In this document: positions 1-8,379 of the stretch, piece after piece
Numbering within the stretch: position 1 is the first letter of the stretch
How the letters are laid out: each line of letters begins with the position of its first letter
DNA from: Gammaproteobacteria bacterium UBA2675
GTDB lineage: Bacteria; Pseudomonadota; Gammaproteobacteria; Pseudomonadales; Pseudohongiellaceae
Length of the DNA: 46,870 nt
Reading direction: 5' to 3'
Assembly (NCBI GenBank): GCA_002354805.1
Contig: DEMH01000012.1
Span: forward strand, 205,383-252,252
The notes under the pieces: generated by a model
Seen by the model: only the letters and a program-made list of their open reading frames with translations
Databases searched by the model: none
Told to the model about the DNA's origin: nothing
Position numbers and translations under genes: made by a program

Positions 1-71
1 GGCAGGACGCCCGAGAGCGGCCGCAAGGGACAGCCTCCCCAAAGGCACACAGTTGTTAGAATGCCTCCCAC

Positions 72-158
72 GCCCGGGTGGCGAAATTGGTAGACGCAAG
101 GGACTTAAAATCCCTCGGTGGCAACACCGTACCGGTTCGATTCCGGTCCCGGGCACCA
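72..158 (+). tRNA. tRNA-Leu (anticodon UAA)
   Basis: An 87-nt class II tRNA with an encoded 3' CCA. The acceptor 5' strand GCCCGGG (72-78) pairs with CCCGGGC near the 3' end, followed by ACCA. The anticodon loop reads cttaaaa, giving UAA, flanked by GGGA/TCCC stem strands. A long variable arm with CGGTGGCAACACCG and a GGTTCGATTCC T-arm are present, as expected for leucine. A -10-like TAGAAT at 57-62 followed by a GC-rich stretch lies about 10 nt upstream, but no good -35 is visible, so promoter assignment is weak. Confidence 0.96.
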
Positions 159-202
159 TACTTAAGTCGAATTTCTGCGCATTCTAAGCTTTCAGTGGTA
201 CT

Positions 203-305
203 ACCGGTTCGATGAGCTCGCCCTCCGGGCTCGGGCTTCGCCCAGCCTGCGGCTGCGCAGTTGCGCAAGCGCAACAGTCCGGTCCCGGGCACCATACTTA
301 AGTCG
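203..305 (+). repeat. Broken partial second copy of the tRNA-Leu 3' half
   Basis: Positions 203-213 repeat the first half of the tRNA-Leu T-arm, and 278-305 repeat its second half, the acceptor 3' strand, CCA and the following flank (through ACTTAAGTCG, as at 160-169). Between them lies a 64-nt GC-rich insert (214-277) that contains small inverted repeats, for example GTTGCGC/GCGCAAC around 260-275. The D-arm and anticodon arm are not recognisable, so it cannot be a functional tRNA. It could be the decayed second member of a tandem tRNA duplication interrupted by a small palindromic element, or the scar of an element that used the tRNA 3' end as its target. Confidence 0.75.
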
Positions 306-341
306 CTTTTTCCCCGCAAAAAAATTCGTGAGACTGCCCTA

Positions 342-403
342 TTGTCACGAAAATGTCGTTAAACTGTCTTATTGTCACGAAATTGTCATGTTTCTGTAAT
401 AAT
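342..403 (+). promoter_or_regulatory. Tandem PhoB boxes and -10 element upstream of the porin
   Basis: TGTC-type half-sites start at 343, 354 and 365 (11-bp steps) and again at 373, 384 and 395 (11-bp steps). An 11-bp period is the spacing of PhoB direct repeats. The segment 372-389 (TTGTCACGAAATTGTCAT) matches the CTGTCAT-like Pho-box consensus closely. A -10-like TAATAAT lies at 397-403, at the distance expected when a Pho box replaces the -35. This predicts induction of the downstream porin by phosphate starvation, consistent with its family. Confidence 0.8.
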
Positions 404-477
404 GTGGCGCCGCATACGGGAATGGGGACGGAAACCTATACCCATATCCGATTCAAACCAGCAATCTGGAGATAAAC

Positions 478-1596
478 GTGGCTATAAAACCTACCTGGAA
501 AAATCTTTCGCTAATCACAGCAATCAGCGTCGCGACAGCGGGGACCGCTCAGGCACAGCCTGAGTTCGATGTTCGCGGCCGGGCTCATTTCGATGCCGCT
601 TTCGTTGACGCCGACCAAAACCCGGAACTGGGTAGCGGGACTTTGCTGCGTCGTGGCCGTCTCGGCGTCACAGGCGACCTTACCGATGACTGGGATTTCC
701 TGGCCGAATACGATTTTGCAGGCGGCAGCGCCACGGCCAATGACGTGCGCCTGCGCCGCTCGTTGGGGCCAGGCCGATTGATTATCGGTCAGGTGAAGGT
801 TCCGATGGGACTGAACGAACTTGCCAGTTCCAACAATATCACTTTCATCGAGCGTTCAGCGCCCAGCAATATAGTGGTGGACTCACGACGTCTGGGGCTG
901 AGTTATCACATGTCGCAGGGGCCAGTCACCTTTCAGAGTATGGTTTATACCAAAGCCATCAACCAGACCACCTCTGGCAACGACCCGGTAGGCGTGGCCG
1001 GACGCGTGGTCTTTAATCCGGTCAATGAAGGCGGCAATGTAGTCCACTTGGGCCTGTCGGCAGCAGCTGAGGATCTTGGCACGAATGGCAGCGTTCGCCT
1101 GCGCGAGCGTCCCGAGTCACGTCCTGCCAATGGCGTCCGGGTCATCGACACCGGCTCCATCAGCAATGTCAGCTCCACGGCAAAGCTGGGGCTGGAACTG
1201 GCCTATCAGGCTGGTCCTTTTTCAGCAGAGGCAGAGTACCTCAATGTGAATCTGGATCGCGACGGTGCAGGCAGCCCAAGCTTCGGTGGTTACCACGTGC
1301 AGGCCAGCTATGTGCTGACTGGTGAGTCCCGCAGCTACTCAGGCGGCGTTTTCGGAGGCATCAGCCCATCCGGCAGCAACGGTGCATGGGAAGTGGCAGC
1401 CCGCTACAGCAGCGCAGACCTGGATGACAGCGGCATCGTCGGCGGGGGGATGGACAACATCACTCTGGGCGTGAATTATTATGTTTCTTCCAACCTGCGC
1501 TTCATGGGCAATTTGATCTTCTCCGATGTCACCGATGGCCGGTTTGGCGACGAGAACGTCAATATCTTCCTGATGCGCGTCGCCTACAGCTTCTGA
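478..1596 (+). CDS. Phosphate-selective porin (OprO/OprP family)
   Basis: A 372-residue outer-membrane beta-barrel protein. A signal peptide covers about residues 1-26 (hydrophobic run SLITAISVATAGTAQA, then QPEFDV). The N-terminal FDVRGRAHFDAAFVD segment, the RRGRLGVTGDLTDDWDFLAEYDFA segment and the IIGQVKVPMGL motif are typical of the phosphate-selective porin O/P family, and the chain ends in an aromatic residue (AYSF) as outer-membrane barrels do. GTG at 478 is chosen because GGAG at 468-471 sits at good distance and the signal peptide begins there. The Pho boxes just upstream support a role in phosphate or polyphosphate uptake under phosphate limitation. Exact substrate is inferred, not shown. 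Confidence 0.88.
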   Translation: MAIKPTWKNLSLITAISVATAGTAQAQPEFDVRGRAHFDAAFVDADQNPELGSGTLLRRGRLGVTGDLTDDWDFLAEYDFAGGSATANDVRLRRSLGPGRLIIGQVKVPMGLNELASSNNITFIERSAPSNIVVDSRRLGLSYHMSQGPVTFQSMVYTKAINQTTSGNDPVGVAGRVVFNPVNEGGNVVHLGLSAAAEDLGTNGSVRLRERPESRPANGVRVIDTGSISNVSSTAKLGLELAYQAGPFSAEAEYLNVNLDRDGAGSPSFGGYHVQASYVLTGESRSYSGGVFGGISPSGSNGAWEVAARYSSADLDDSGIVGGGMDNITLGVNYYVSSNLRFMGNLIFSDVTDGRFGDENVNIFLMRVAYSF

Positions 1597-1623
1597 TGTA
1601 GAAGTTCAATTTGCGGTCGCAAA

Positions 1624-1654
1624 GGTGCCATTGCTGATCCTGAGCAATGGCACC
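1624..1654. terminator. Perfect 12-bp hairpin between convergent genes
   Basis: GGTGCCATTGCT (1624-1635) and AGCAATGGCACC (1643-1654) form a perfect 12-bp stem with a 7-nt loop, placed between the stop of the porin gene (1596) and the stop of the convergent gene (1664). No clear T-run follows on either strand, so it is a candidate bidirectional terminator rather than a textbook intrinsic one. Confidence 0.55.
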
Positions 1655-1663
1655 CTGACCCCC

Positions 1664-2827
1664 TCAATTCGGCCCTGACATACTCATATGATGCTGCATG
1701 CCCATCGCGTCGCGGGATCGGTTGCGCTCTGAGCCCATGAGTTCGCCGATGGCTGGCCCGCCCTGGTTGTAGATGCCACCGCGCAGTGCAGACAGAAGGT
1801 AGCTCATGTCGTCGGTGGCGATGTTCTCGTCAGTAAATTGCGCCACTTTATTCAGGATCGCCTGCTCGCGGGTCTGCGCATCCAGGTCTGGATAGGCGAC
1901 GATGTCGGTGATGGCGGCGTCCAGCATGTTCAGATTGTCGACGATGATCGAGGCCTCAGGTGCCAGGGTGTACAGAGTCGGCGCTATCGTCGGAACGGTG
2001 GGCATTTCCACAGGCGCGGGGAACATACTCATGCCACTGCCCGAACCCAGCTTGTTTTCGTATCGCTCCAGCGTGTCGGTTACACGGCCCTGGAACTGAG
2101 GATCCACCTGTCCACGAATGATGGCCTCCAGAGAGGCCAGTTGCAGCCATTGATTGGACCAGAGCAGTCCGCTGACGCGTGGGTAGGCACTCTTCAGGCT
2201 GCCCGCGTAGTCGTGATCAAGATACAGCGAGGCCGGCTTGGGACGCACGGAAATAGCGTGCCTGGTTTCGCCCGTTCGATACTCCTCGATGACTGCCTGC
2301 GTAGCCTGTGATTTGGCGTTAACGCCCATGTCTGGGTTGGCCCAGATGTCCCAGAGCTTGTCTTCAAACTGCCGTCCCCGGGCCAGCACCATCGCAGCTT
2401 CGCGGGGTAACCAGGCAATATTGGAGTAGGCGTCGGCGGCGGCCGTGTCGCTATGCTCTGCCCGGACCACATGGGTCAACTCGACACGTGTCTGCAGGTC
2501 CAGCTTATCCATATCAGGCTTGTGCGCATGGCTGCTGTCAGAAGCCGGCATCATTCCATGTGACATCATTTGCCCGTGGCTCTGGTGACTGGAGGCCTGT
2601 TCCTGCATTTGTTCCAGATGCTGACGCATCTCTGCCCGTGCCTGAGCGAATTCGGGATCGTTGTTGGCCTCAGCGATTGCATTCAGCGCGGCTGCATGGG
2701 TGACCGTGAAGGCATCATACAGGCGGGCCAGTTCGGGACTGGTCTGGCCTAGGGCGGTGGCCGACACTGAGAGGCTAACGACCAGGGTGAGGGCGGGCTT
2801 TAAAACGTTCAGTTGCTTGCGGATCAT
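1664..2827 (-). CDS. Exported Met/His-rich protein of unknown function
   Basis: A 387-residue exported protein. I choose ATG at 2827 because it gives a clean signal peptide (MIRKQLNVLKPALTLVVSLS..ATALGQ) and lies 17 bp after the preceding gene's stop; a longer frame would overlap that gene. About residues 75-110 are rich in His, Met and Gln (HQSHGQMMSHGMM, SSHAHKPDM), and the C-terminus repeats the theme (MGMQHHMSMSGPN). Such stretches often bind copper or other soft metals. The rest is mainly predicted helix with no family I recognise. It is last in an operon behind a heme/copper oxidoreductase-like protein, which fits a metal-handling accessory role; that is inference. Confidence 0.75.
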   Translation of the reverse strand: MIRKQLNVLKPALTLVVSLSVSATALGQTSPELARLYDAFTVTHAAALNAIAEANNDPEFAQARAEMRQHLEQMQEQASSHQSHGQMMSHGMMPASDSSHAHKPDMDKLDLQTRVELTHVVRAEHSDTAAADAYSNIAWLPREAAMVLARGRQFEDKLWDIWANPDMGVNAKSQATQAVIEEYRTGETRHAISVRPKPASLYLDHDYAGSLKSAYPRVSGLLWSNQWLQLASLEAIIRGQVDPQFQGRVTDTLERYENKLGSGSGMSMFPAPVEMPTVPTIAPTLYTLAPEASIIVDNLNMLDAAITDIVAYPDLDAQTREQAILNKVAQFTDENIATDDMSYLLSALRGGIYNQGGPAIGELMGSERNRSRDAMGMQHHMSMSGPN

Positions 2828-2844
2828 AGCCGTAACCCCAGGTG

Positions 2845-3765
2845 TTATTCTGTGACCAGGACGCGCTGATAGGCGTTGCTCCAGCAGCACTGGTCCAGAG
2901 CGTCGCTATCAGAGGCGCGCCAGTTATCGAGACGGGCACGTATCAGGTACTCACCCGGTTCGGAGAATGAGGCGGTCACCCGGGCGGGCCCTACGCTTTC
3001 TTTCACAGCCACGGCATGCTGTGGCGGTGCATTGCGGCTGAGCGGCGAGGCGGGGCGCGTGTCCAGAAATGGCATCGATTCATGAGCGCTAAAGCTCACC
3101 TCACCAGGCCCCTGGTGCCGGTACCAGGACACTCGGGTGTCCAATGGTTTGGCATAGCGAGGATCGTTTGAGTCGTAGCTGGACGGATCTTTGGTCCAGA
3201 CTTCAAGCGTAAGGGGTCGATCAACCGATGTCTGCAGCACACTATCTGAGGTGATGCCCTCCGGACCACTGCCGTAAAGCCCGCTTTGGCTGAAACCGAT
3301 CAACGGCTGAACGCTTCCCTGAGGACGCGGATTCCGGTCCAGTTCGTAGGCCGTCGATCCCCTTTCGCCGGGCACCTTGAGCTCCTCTCCCTCGGAGATC
3401 AGGTGCCACCAGATGGTTGTGTCGTCCATGGCGGCGGGGATGGTGACGGTAAACGCACCGTGGTGCCGCCCAGGCAAAAAATACTCCGGCTGCATGCCGC
3501 CCAACATTTCCGGTTCGATGCGATTGTTATCGCCAACAGGGATCTGGACCGGGTCACGGTTGCGGTTTTGATAACCGAAGGACACCGTCACCGATCCGTC
3601 CTCGTTGCCATACCAGCCTTCCATAAAGGGAATGACAGGTGTTCCGGCGCCAGGTGCCGGTCTCAGCAGCCGATCAGAAGGTTGCGCGCTTAAGCTGCTG
3701 ACCATCAAAGCGTTTACCAGTAGACACAGCACCACCCGCGCCGCATGTGAACTCATTAATCGCAT
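2845..3765 (-). CDS. Exported protein of unknown function, partner of the cytochrome/monooxygenase-like gene
   Basis: A 306-residue protein with a signal peptide (MRLMSSHAARVVLCLLVNAL...LSAQ). ATG at 3765 is preceded by GGAGG at good distance, so I prefer it to upstream frames. The mature part looks beta-rich: early FMEGWYGNEDGSVTVSFGYQ, a central VDRPLTLEVWTKDP segment and a C-terminal FSEPGEYLIRARLDNW segment suggest two Ig-like or beta-sandwich units. Cys-Cys occurs near the end (DQCCWSNAYQ). It lies between the cytochrome/monooxygenase-like gene (79 bp upstream) and the Met/His-rich gene (17 bp downstream) on the same strand, so the three are probably co-transcribed. No enzymatic motif is seen. 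Confidence 0.75.
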   Translation of the reverse strand: MRLMSSHAARVVLCLLVNALMVSSLSAQPSDRLLRPAPGAGTPVIPFMEGWYGNEDGSVTVSFGYQNRNRDPVQIPVGDNNRIEPEMLGGMQPEYFLPGRHHGAFTVTIPAAMDDTTIWWHLISEGEELKVPGERGSTAYELDRNPRPQGSVQPLIGFSQSGLYGSGPEGITSDSVLQTSVDRPLTLEVWTKDPSSYDSNDPRYAKPLDTRVSWYRHQGPGEVSFSAHESMPFLDTRPASPLSRNAPPQHAVAVKESVGPARVTASFSEPGEYLIRARLDNWRASDSDALDQCCWSNAYQRVLVTE

Positions 3766-3844
3766 GTAACCGCCCTCCAGTCTTATTATTAGTATCCGAC
3801 GATCAATCAGGCTGGCCCTGAATCTGCTCGGGCCAGGCTCTGAA

Positions 3845-5227
3845 TCAATTGCTGTCTGTCGCGGCCATGGCCCGGGCTTCACGGGCTTCGCGCTCGGCCA
3901 ACAGTCGCTGATAGGTTTCATCATCCAGATGGGAAACGGCTATCCAGGCATGCGTCATTTCATCGGCGGTGCGCTGTCCCCAGGCAACCCACTGGCGAGG
4001 GTCAGGGTTGTTGGGGTTGTCGGCGGTATTGTCATACCACTGCTTGATGACCAGGACGGCGCCAGCAGGCAGCAGCGGGGCAGCATCAGGCTCGAACAGA
4101 TGGCTGTGATGCCAGGTCGCGCTCCAGTCGGAAATGGAGCTGACGACTTCGGTTCGACCCGTTTGCGGATAAAAAATCTCCAGCGACGCCGCGTTCATGC
4201 GCAGGTGGCCATGAGGCTGGAAGCTATCGATCCGCACCGGATGGTCAAAGGTGTGGAAGCCCTGGGTCATAATCTTGCCGTGGGGCGGAATGAGCAGTTC
4301 TCCCTGATCCAGTTGATAGGCTGACAGGTCCTGGATGATGTCGGCCTGGTAATCCTCATCGTGCAGCCAGATGCCCAGCTCGACGACGTTGTCCTCGATG
4401 ACACCACCGGGCGCGGTGGCGCCGAGCCCGCCCGGATAAAGATGGATGTCCCACTGCACCAGTTTGCCGGCGGTAGCTTTACGGCAGACGCCTTCGGGGA
4501 TGATCTCGCCCCATTTGCCCATGGCGTACTCGGTCAGCGGACTGCGGGAGACGTTGCCGTTTTCGTCAACTTCTGCAAAATAGGTATTGGCATGGTGCAC
4601 CACGGACTTGGCGTCGCCGCGCGGTTTCACTTGCACAGCCTTGATGCAGCGATCCGAGGTCAACCCGCTGTCGACGAAATGGATGTCCCACAGATCGTTA
4701 CCGCTGGCCGGCACATCAGACGGATTGGACGCCAGCACGATATCGGGCTGGCCGAACTGGTCAGCGAAATTCCATTCCGCCAGGTCCGGCAGTTCTGGCA
4801 TGGGTGGCAGCTCGCTGAGGTTACCCGATTGAGATCCGTTCTCTACCCAGGCAACAATGGTATCAATTTCTTCCTGTGACAGACGCCAGTCGCCCTGCAA
4901 CTCCTGGATGCCGATTCCATGGTCATAGGAGTAGGGGGGCATCTTGCGACTGACAACCCTGTCCTGGATCAGGGGTGCCCACGGGCGCACCTGTTCATAG
5001 TTGGTCAACTGCATCGGCGCAATACCACCTTCGCGGTGGCAGACCACGCAGTTTTCATTGATGATGCCTGCCACATCGGCAGCGTAGGTCGGATGCGACG
5101 TGGCCGTGGCCGAGCCCTGATTCTGGGCGCTGGTTTCCGGCGAAAATCCTGCCACCACCAACATCATGAGGGCCGCTGATCCTGCGCAAGTCTTGCGTAA
5201 CATGCCGGGAGTGTGTCTTATTCTCAT
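3845..5227 (-). CDS. Exported cytochrome c domain fused to a copper type II ascorbate-dependent monooxygenase-like domain
   Basis: A 460-residue protein with a signal peptide ending near residue 34. Residues 60-64 are CVVCH, a covalent heme c site, inside NENCVVCHREGGIAPM with MPPY downstream as a possible axial Met. The rest follows the fold of peptidylglycine monooxygenase (PHM): HH at 211-212, H262 in DIHLYPGG, HGH at 339-341 and M424 in DEMTHAW occur in the order of the six copper ligands of PHM (HH, H, HxH, M). This suggests a periplasmic enzyme in which heme c could feed electrons to a two-copper site. AGGAG precedes ATG 5227. First gene of a three-gene operon. Substrate unknown. Confidence 0.8.
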   Translation of the reverse strand: MRIRHTPGMLRKTCAGSAALMMLVVAGFSPETSAQNQGSATATSHPTYAADVAGIINENCVVCHREGGIAPMQLTNYEQVRPWAPLIQDRVVSRKMPPYSYDHGIGIQELQGDWRLSQEEIDTIVAWVENGSQSGNLSELPPMPELPDLAEWNFADQFGQPDIVLASNPSDVPASGNDLWDIHFVDSGLTSDRCIKAVQVKPRGDAKSVVHHANTYFAEVDENGNVSRSPLTEYAMGKWGEIIPEGVCRKATAGKLVQWDIHLYPGGLGATAPGGVIEDNVVELGIWLHDEDYQADIIQDLSAYQLDQGELLIPPHGKIMTQGFHTFDHPVRIDSFQPHGHLRMNAASLEIFYPQTGRTEVVSSISDWSATWHHSHLFEPDAAPLLPAGAVLVIKQWYDNTADNPNNPDPRQWVAWGQRTADEMTHAWIAVSHLDDETYQRLLAEREAREARAMAATDSN

Positions 5228-5470
5228 TTTGGTCTCCTCGAGTAATGTAATGGATGGGCTTATTTACTTGACTCAACAGTACAATAGTGGGCGACAAAAT
5301 AAAAGACAGTTGCTTGCCACACAGGGCTGAAATTGCTGGCATCCCGGGCACCATTTTTAGTTTTCCATGGCAGGCGCTACAGTCTGTCATATATTTAAAC
5401 CGGCATTACTGTTCAAAATCAGTTTTCAGGCGCAGAATATTGCTCCTTTTTATTCTGGAGTCTCCCAATC

Positions 5471-5875
5471 ATGAAGTTTGTGCAAGCGCTTTATCTGGTG
5501 TTTGTTCTTGGTTTTCTGCCCACGGCCCCGGCGTTCGCCCAGTCCTCCGATATCCGGATTAACTGGATGCTATCGGACCTGACGTTCAATAGTCGGGACT
5601 ACGGTACCCTGCAGCTGGATCTGGAGCCTACCCATCGGTTCATCCGCGCCAATGGCGTGCTGCTGGAGCGCACGGCCACCGCAGGTCAAGGTATGGTGGC
5701 GGCCACCGGTACCTGTTTCGGCAGAGGGATCGATGGTTATCAGTGTGTTGTTCAGGTCAGCCAGTTCGCCCTGGAGCTGACTATCGATAACTCGCTTGCC
5801 GGAAGTTACATCCTGCGCGACAGCGCCGGCGCCACGGTCAAGACCGGCACGGTGTTCTATACGGGAATCCTCTGA
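5471..5875 (+). CDS. Small exported protein of unknown function
   Basis: A 134-residue protein with a signal peptide (MKFVQALYLVFVLGFLPTAPAFA-QSS). The mature part is about 110 residues, apparently all beta, with two cysteines (TCFGRG and YQCVVQ) 12 residues apart that may form a disulfide. GGAG at 5457-5460 supports ATG 5471. It is divergent from the cytochrome/monooxygenase-like operon across a 243-bp gap that should hold both promoters, although I find no convincing -35/-10 pair there. It converges on the next gene with 47 bp between stops. Family not recognised. Confidence 0.7.
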   Translation: MKFVQALYLVFVLGFLPTAPAFAQSSDIRINWMLSDLTFNSRDYGTLQLDLEPTHRFIRANGVLLERTATAGQGMVAATGTCFGRGIDGYQCVVQVSQFALELTIDNSLAGSYILRDSAGATVKTGTVFYTGIL

Positions 5876-5922
5876 GCCAGCAAGTTGGCTGCCAAATCGT
5901 CTTAAACTGGGGTGGTGACGGA

Positions 5923-7650
5923 TCACCATCCCGCCGTCGGGTTAGGGACGCACAGGTGCTCACTGGGGCGCAGCAACTGGTTGGTTTCAAGGTCATACAT
6001 GAAGGCCGGCATTACGCCTTGTTTTTCGCCTTCTTCCGTGATTGCGGTGCACTCGTTTTCGAACTTGTAGGGGGAGTTGCCGATGGCTAGTCCATAGATG
6101 ACAGACCTGCCTGCGATCCGTATGTGATATAGCGACATAGTGTAGTCACGATGCCAGGTATCTGTCTTGCCGCTCTGGTCTCGGGTTCGAATGAGTTGCT
6201 TGTTACGGTAGCCATCCCCAATCGGGGTTTGCTGGGAGTCAAACAGTACGCGTTTTTCTGCGGGTGAATAGACCGAGAGATGAGCCGCGCTGCTGTAATC
6301 ATCACCAGCTGCGAAGGTAATAAGCCCCAGCTCTTCATGAAACCTTGGATACCCGCGATAAAATTCCAGTCCCAGTCTGTTGCCGTGTTTGTCGACAATC
6401 CAGTAAGTGCCGTAAAAGCTATCGGCATTGCCAATATAAAGATCATATTTGGTCCCGCTGTCGCCGACCAGCGGTCTGTATAGTCTACCCTTTGGTTCAA
6501 CTACAACGTGGCCTGCTTTGTTTTTGAGGCCGTGATCGTTAGAGTAGGGGCTTAAAAAGGGCTCGAGTGTATGCTCAGCAACAATATACTCCTCTAGCGG
6601 GTTCCTGGGGCCGTCAGGCGCGTTTTTTGCCCGTTCCGCCAACATAGTACGATAAGCTTCAAGCTCGGCCTCGCGTGCGCGCAAGCTGTGGTCAATCTCT
6701 GCCACGCGCTCAAGCTGGGCACTCACCAGCGCCTGATCCCGTACCCGCCAGTCATCGTTGAACTCAGCCACATCATCACGTAGCTCCGCGCGCAGTGCGT
6801 CGAGCAGGCTGTCCATCTCGTCAAGGTGTGCGGCAGTGGGATATGTGCCTGAGCCAGAGATGGCGTTGTAGATCCGCCGCGCGGCATCAATGCCTTCATT
6901 CAGCCCTTTTTGCGCAAGCCGTGCCTGCAGATCCTGCGCTTTGGCGTATTTGCGGTCGAAAGATTTTTTGCGCCATAACATTTTCTCCGCCCGGCGTAGT
7001 GTATCGCCCGCGCTCAGTTCCACGCTTAGCACCATCACCTCGTCAATATTGAGGCCGGCAACGGCGGCATTTTTGGCCTCAGCCGGTGAAAGCCAGCGAC
7101 CACCCACCGAAGCGCACTGGTCCTGCTGCTTGCGGTCAATATCGAACATATCGCGGGTATCGATCTTCTTGGGCGTCGAGCAGATGAACTTGTCCCAATT
7201 GGGGCTGCCGGCAACGTTAAAACCGTTGCGGCCGTTTTGTGCGACTTCGCCCGCATCACAAAACACGCTCAGGTGTGCGCCTCCACCATTGGTCAGCCGT
7301 CGGGCATCTTTGTTGGGGTCTGGAAATTGCGCCATCAGCATCAGGTTCCACATCGCCTCCTCGCCGGGTTCGGAGAGTACGCGGGTGCCGTCGTCCAGCA
7401 CCACCTGCAGAACGCCGGGGTTGGTCCAGCGCGCCGTGCAGTTCACCACCGGTTCGCCCAAAAGGTACCAGATGTCGAAGCTGCCACTGAGCTCGAGGCC
7501 CGCGTAAGGCTGGAGGCGGGTATCATTCACATTTCGCATTGAATGATTGATGGCGTAGTCCTTGGAGGCGCGCTTGGGCACTTGCGCCTGCGCGTCAGTA
7601 GCGGGCAGAGCGACAATGAGTGCAAAAGCAAAGCTCAGCAATAGACGCAT
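5923..7650 (-). CDS. Large exported protein with a central coiled-coil region, function unknown
   Basis: A 575-residue protein with a signal peptide (MRLLLSFAFALIVALPATDAQA). The N-terminal third contains several cysteines (VNCTARW, SVFCDAG, FICSTPKK, QDQCASVGG) that could form disulfides in the periplasm. About residues 210-345 are charged and helical, likely coiled coil. The C-terminal 220 residues look beta-rich with many Tyr/Gly (YDLYIGNADSFYGTYWIVDKHGN). ATG 7650 lies 1 bp beyond the stop of the upstream zinc-ribbon membrane protein, so the two are translationally coupled and probably work together. No family recognised. Confidence 0.72.
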   Translation of the reverse strand: MRLLLSFAFALIVALPATDAQAQVPKRASKDYAINHSMRNVNDTRLQPYAGLELSGSFDIWYLLGEPVVNCTARWTNPGVLQVVLDDGTRVLSEPGEEAMWNLMLMAQFPDPNKDARRLTNGGGAHLSVFCDAGEVAQNGRNGFNVAGSPNWDKFICSTPKKIDTRDMFDIDRKQQDQCASVGGRWLSPAEAKNAAVAGLNIDEVMVLSVELSAGDTLRRAEKMLWRKKSFDRKYAKAQDLQARLAQKGLNEGIDAARRIYNAISGSGTYPTAAHLDEMDSLLDALRAELRDDVAEFNDDWRVRDQALVSAQLERVAEIDHSLRAREAELEAYRTMLAERAKNAPDGPRNPLEEYIVAEHTLEPFLSPYSNDHGLKNKAGHVVVEPKGRLYRPLVGDSGTKYDLYIGNADSFYGTYWIVDKHGNRLGLEFYRGYPRFHEELGLITFAAGDDYSSAAHLSVYSPAEKRVLFDSQQTPIGDGYRNKQLIRTRDQSGKTDTWHRDYTMSLYHIRIAGRSVIYGLAIGNSPYKFENECTAITEEGEKQGVMPAFMYDLETNQLLRPSEHLCVPNPTAGW

Positions 7651-7651
7651 G

Positions 7652-8251
7652 TCACCAGCCCTCCATCAGCTTGTCCATCTCGGACGGTGTTGTGTTTCGC
7701 GATGCGCCCTTGAAGTGGCCTTCCGCCAGCGTTGTGGGCGTGAACGGGTTGTCAAAATTGCTGAGGCCCAGCTCACTGACGTAGGGCATGGCAAAGGGAA
7801 GAATGACCGCCAGCATGGCAAGCACGGCGATAGAGCCACCAACACCGAAGCGGGTAGCCACGCGAATGGCGCGGAAAAACAGATAATAGGCATACACCAG
7901 TGCGACCATGAAGCCCAGGATCATGAGCATGTTTTCGTTGGCGTTTTTATCAAGCCAGTAAGTCGCAAAGGCTGCGCCAACGCTGCCCGCCAGATAGAGG
8001 AGGCTTGCCAGCCTCGGTGGCGTCGACGGGTGCAATACCGACGCTGTAGTGCCTGCGGCCGGGATGTTGTTTGTGGGCTCTTTGCTCTCGACAACCACAT
8101 CCATGATGTCAGCTTCAGCGGGTGGCGTGCCCCATTCAAGCCCAGCTTTGCAGACTGGGCACTTGAATTTGATAAAACCGCGGTCAGTTGGGAAGCGCAC
8201 TTTCTGTCCGCATCCGGGGCACGGCGTTACTGTCGTGTTGTCCGCTGCCAT
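7652..8251 (-). CDS. Zinc-ribbon membrane protein
   Basis: A 199-residue protein. The N-terminus carries two CxxC knuckles (CPGCGQ at 11-16 and CPVC at 31-34) typical of a zinc ribbon, resembling the MJ0042-type zinc finger. A Pro/Thr-rich linker is followed by three or so membrane segments (about 80-100, 108-128 and 137-160) and a short polar tail. A GGGAGG site lies just before ATG 8251. It precedes and nearly abuts the exported coiled-coil protein gene. Zinc ribbons of this kind usually mediate protein contacts at the membrane; the actual role is unknown. Confidence 0.72.
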   Translation of the reverse strand: MAADNTTVTPCPGCGQKVRFPTDRGFIKFKCPVCKAGLEWGTPPAEADIMDVVVESKEPTNNIPAAGTTASVLHPSTPPRLASLLYLAGSVGAAFATYWLDKNANENMLMILGFMVALVYAYYLFFRAIRVATRFGVGGSIAVLAMLAVILPFAMPYVSELGLSNFDNPFTPTTLAEGHFKGASRNTTPSEMDKLMEGW

Positions 8252-8379
8252 TGGCCCTCCCGTGGTTGAATTGTCCGGACGTCAGCGAAATATATACCAC
8301 TTTTAACCGGGTTTGTAACTCGGGCAAAGGGTGTGTTGCGTTCGTCAGCGGTTCTTTGTCTGATTGATTGTGTTCTTGC

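Larger units (their letters stand above)
158..477. other. Non-coding stretch between tRNA-Leu and the porin gene
   Basis: This stretch of about 320 bases carries the broken tRNA copy (203-305) and the Pho-box array and promoter of the porin gene (about 335-403). The short reading frames that cross it have no recognisable protein features. I see no further gene. Confidence 0.7.

Noticed and set aside
56..319. 87-codon reading frame on the minus strand across the tRNA region
   Set aside because: It is antisense to the tRNA-Leu and its broken copy; the protein is low-complexity with no recognisable domain.
335..403. Short regular repeats taken at first as a small CRISPR-like array
   Set aside because: The unit is only TGTCA-like with 11-bp steps and no spacers; it is the PhoB half-site pattern.
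372..563. 63-codon plus-strand frame starting in the Pho-box region
   Set aside because: It overlaps the porin promoter and signal peptide in another frame and has no ribosome site.
5913..5928. Small TGGTGA/TCACCA hairpin between convergent genes as terminator
   Set aside because: The stem is only 6 bp, overlaps the stop codon of the minus-strand gene and lacks a T-run; too weak to call.
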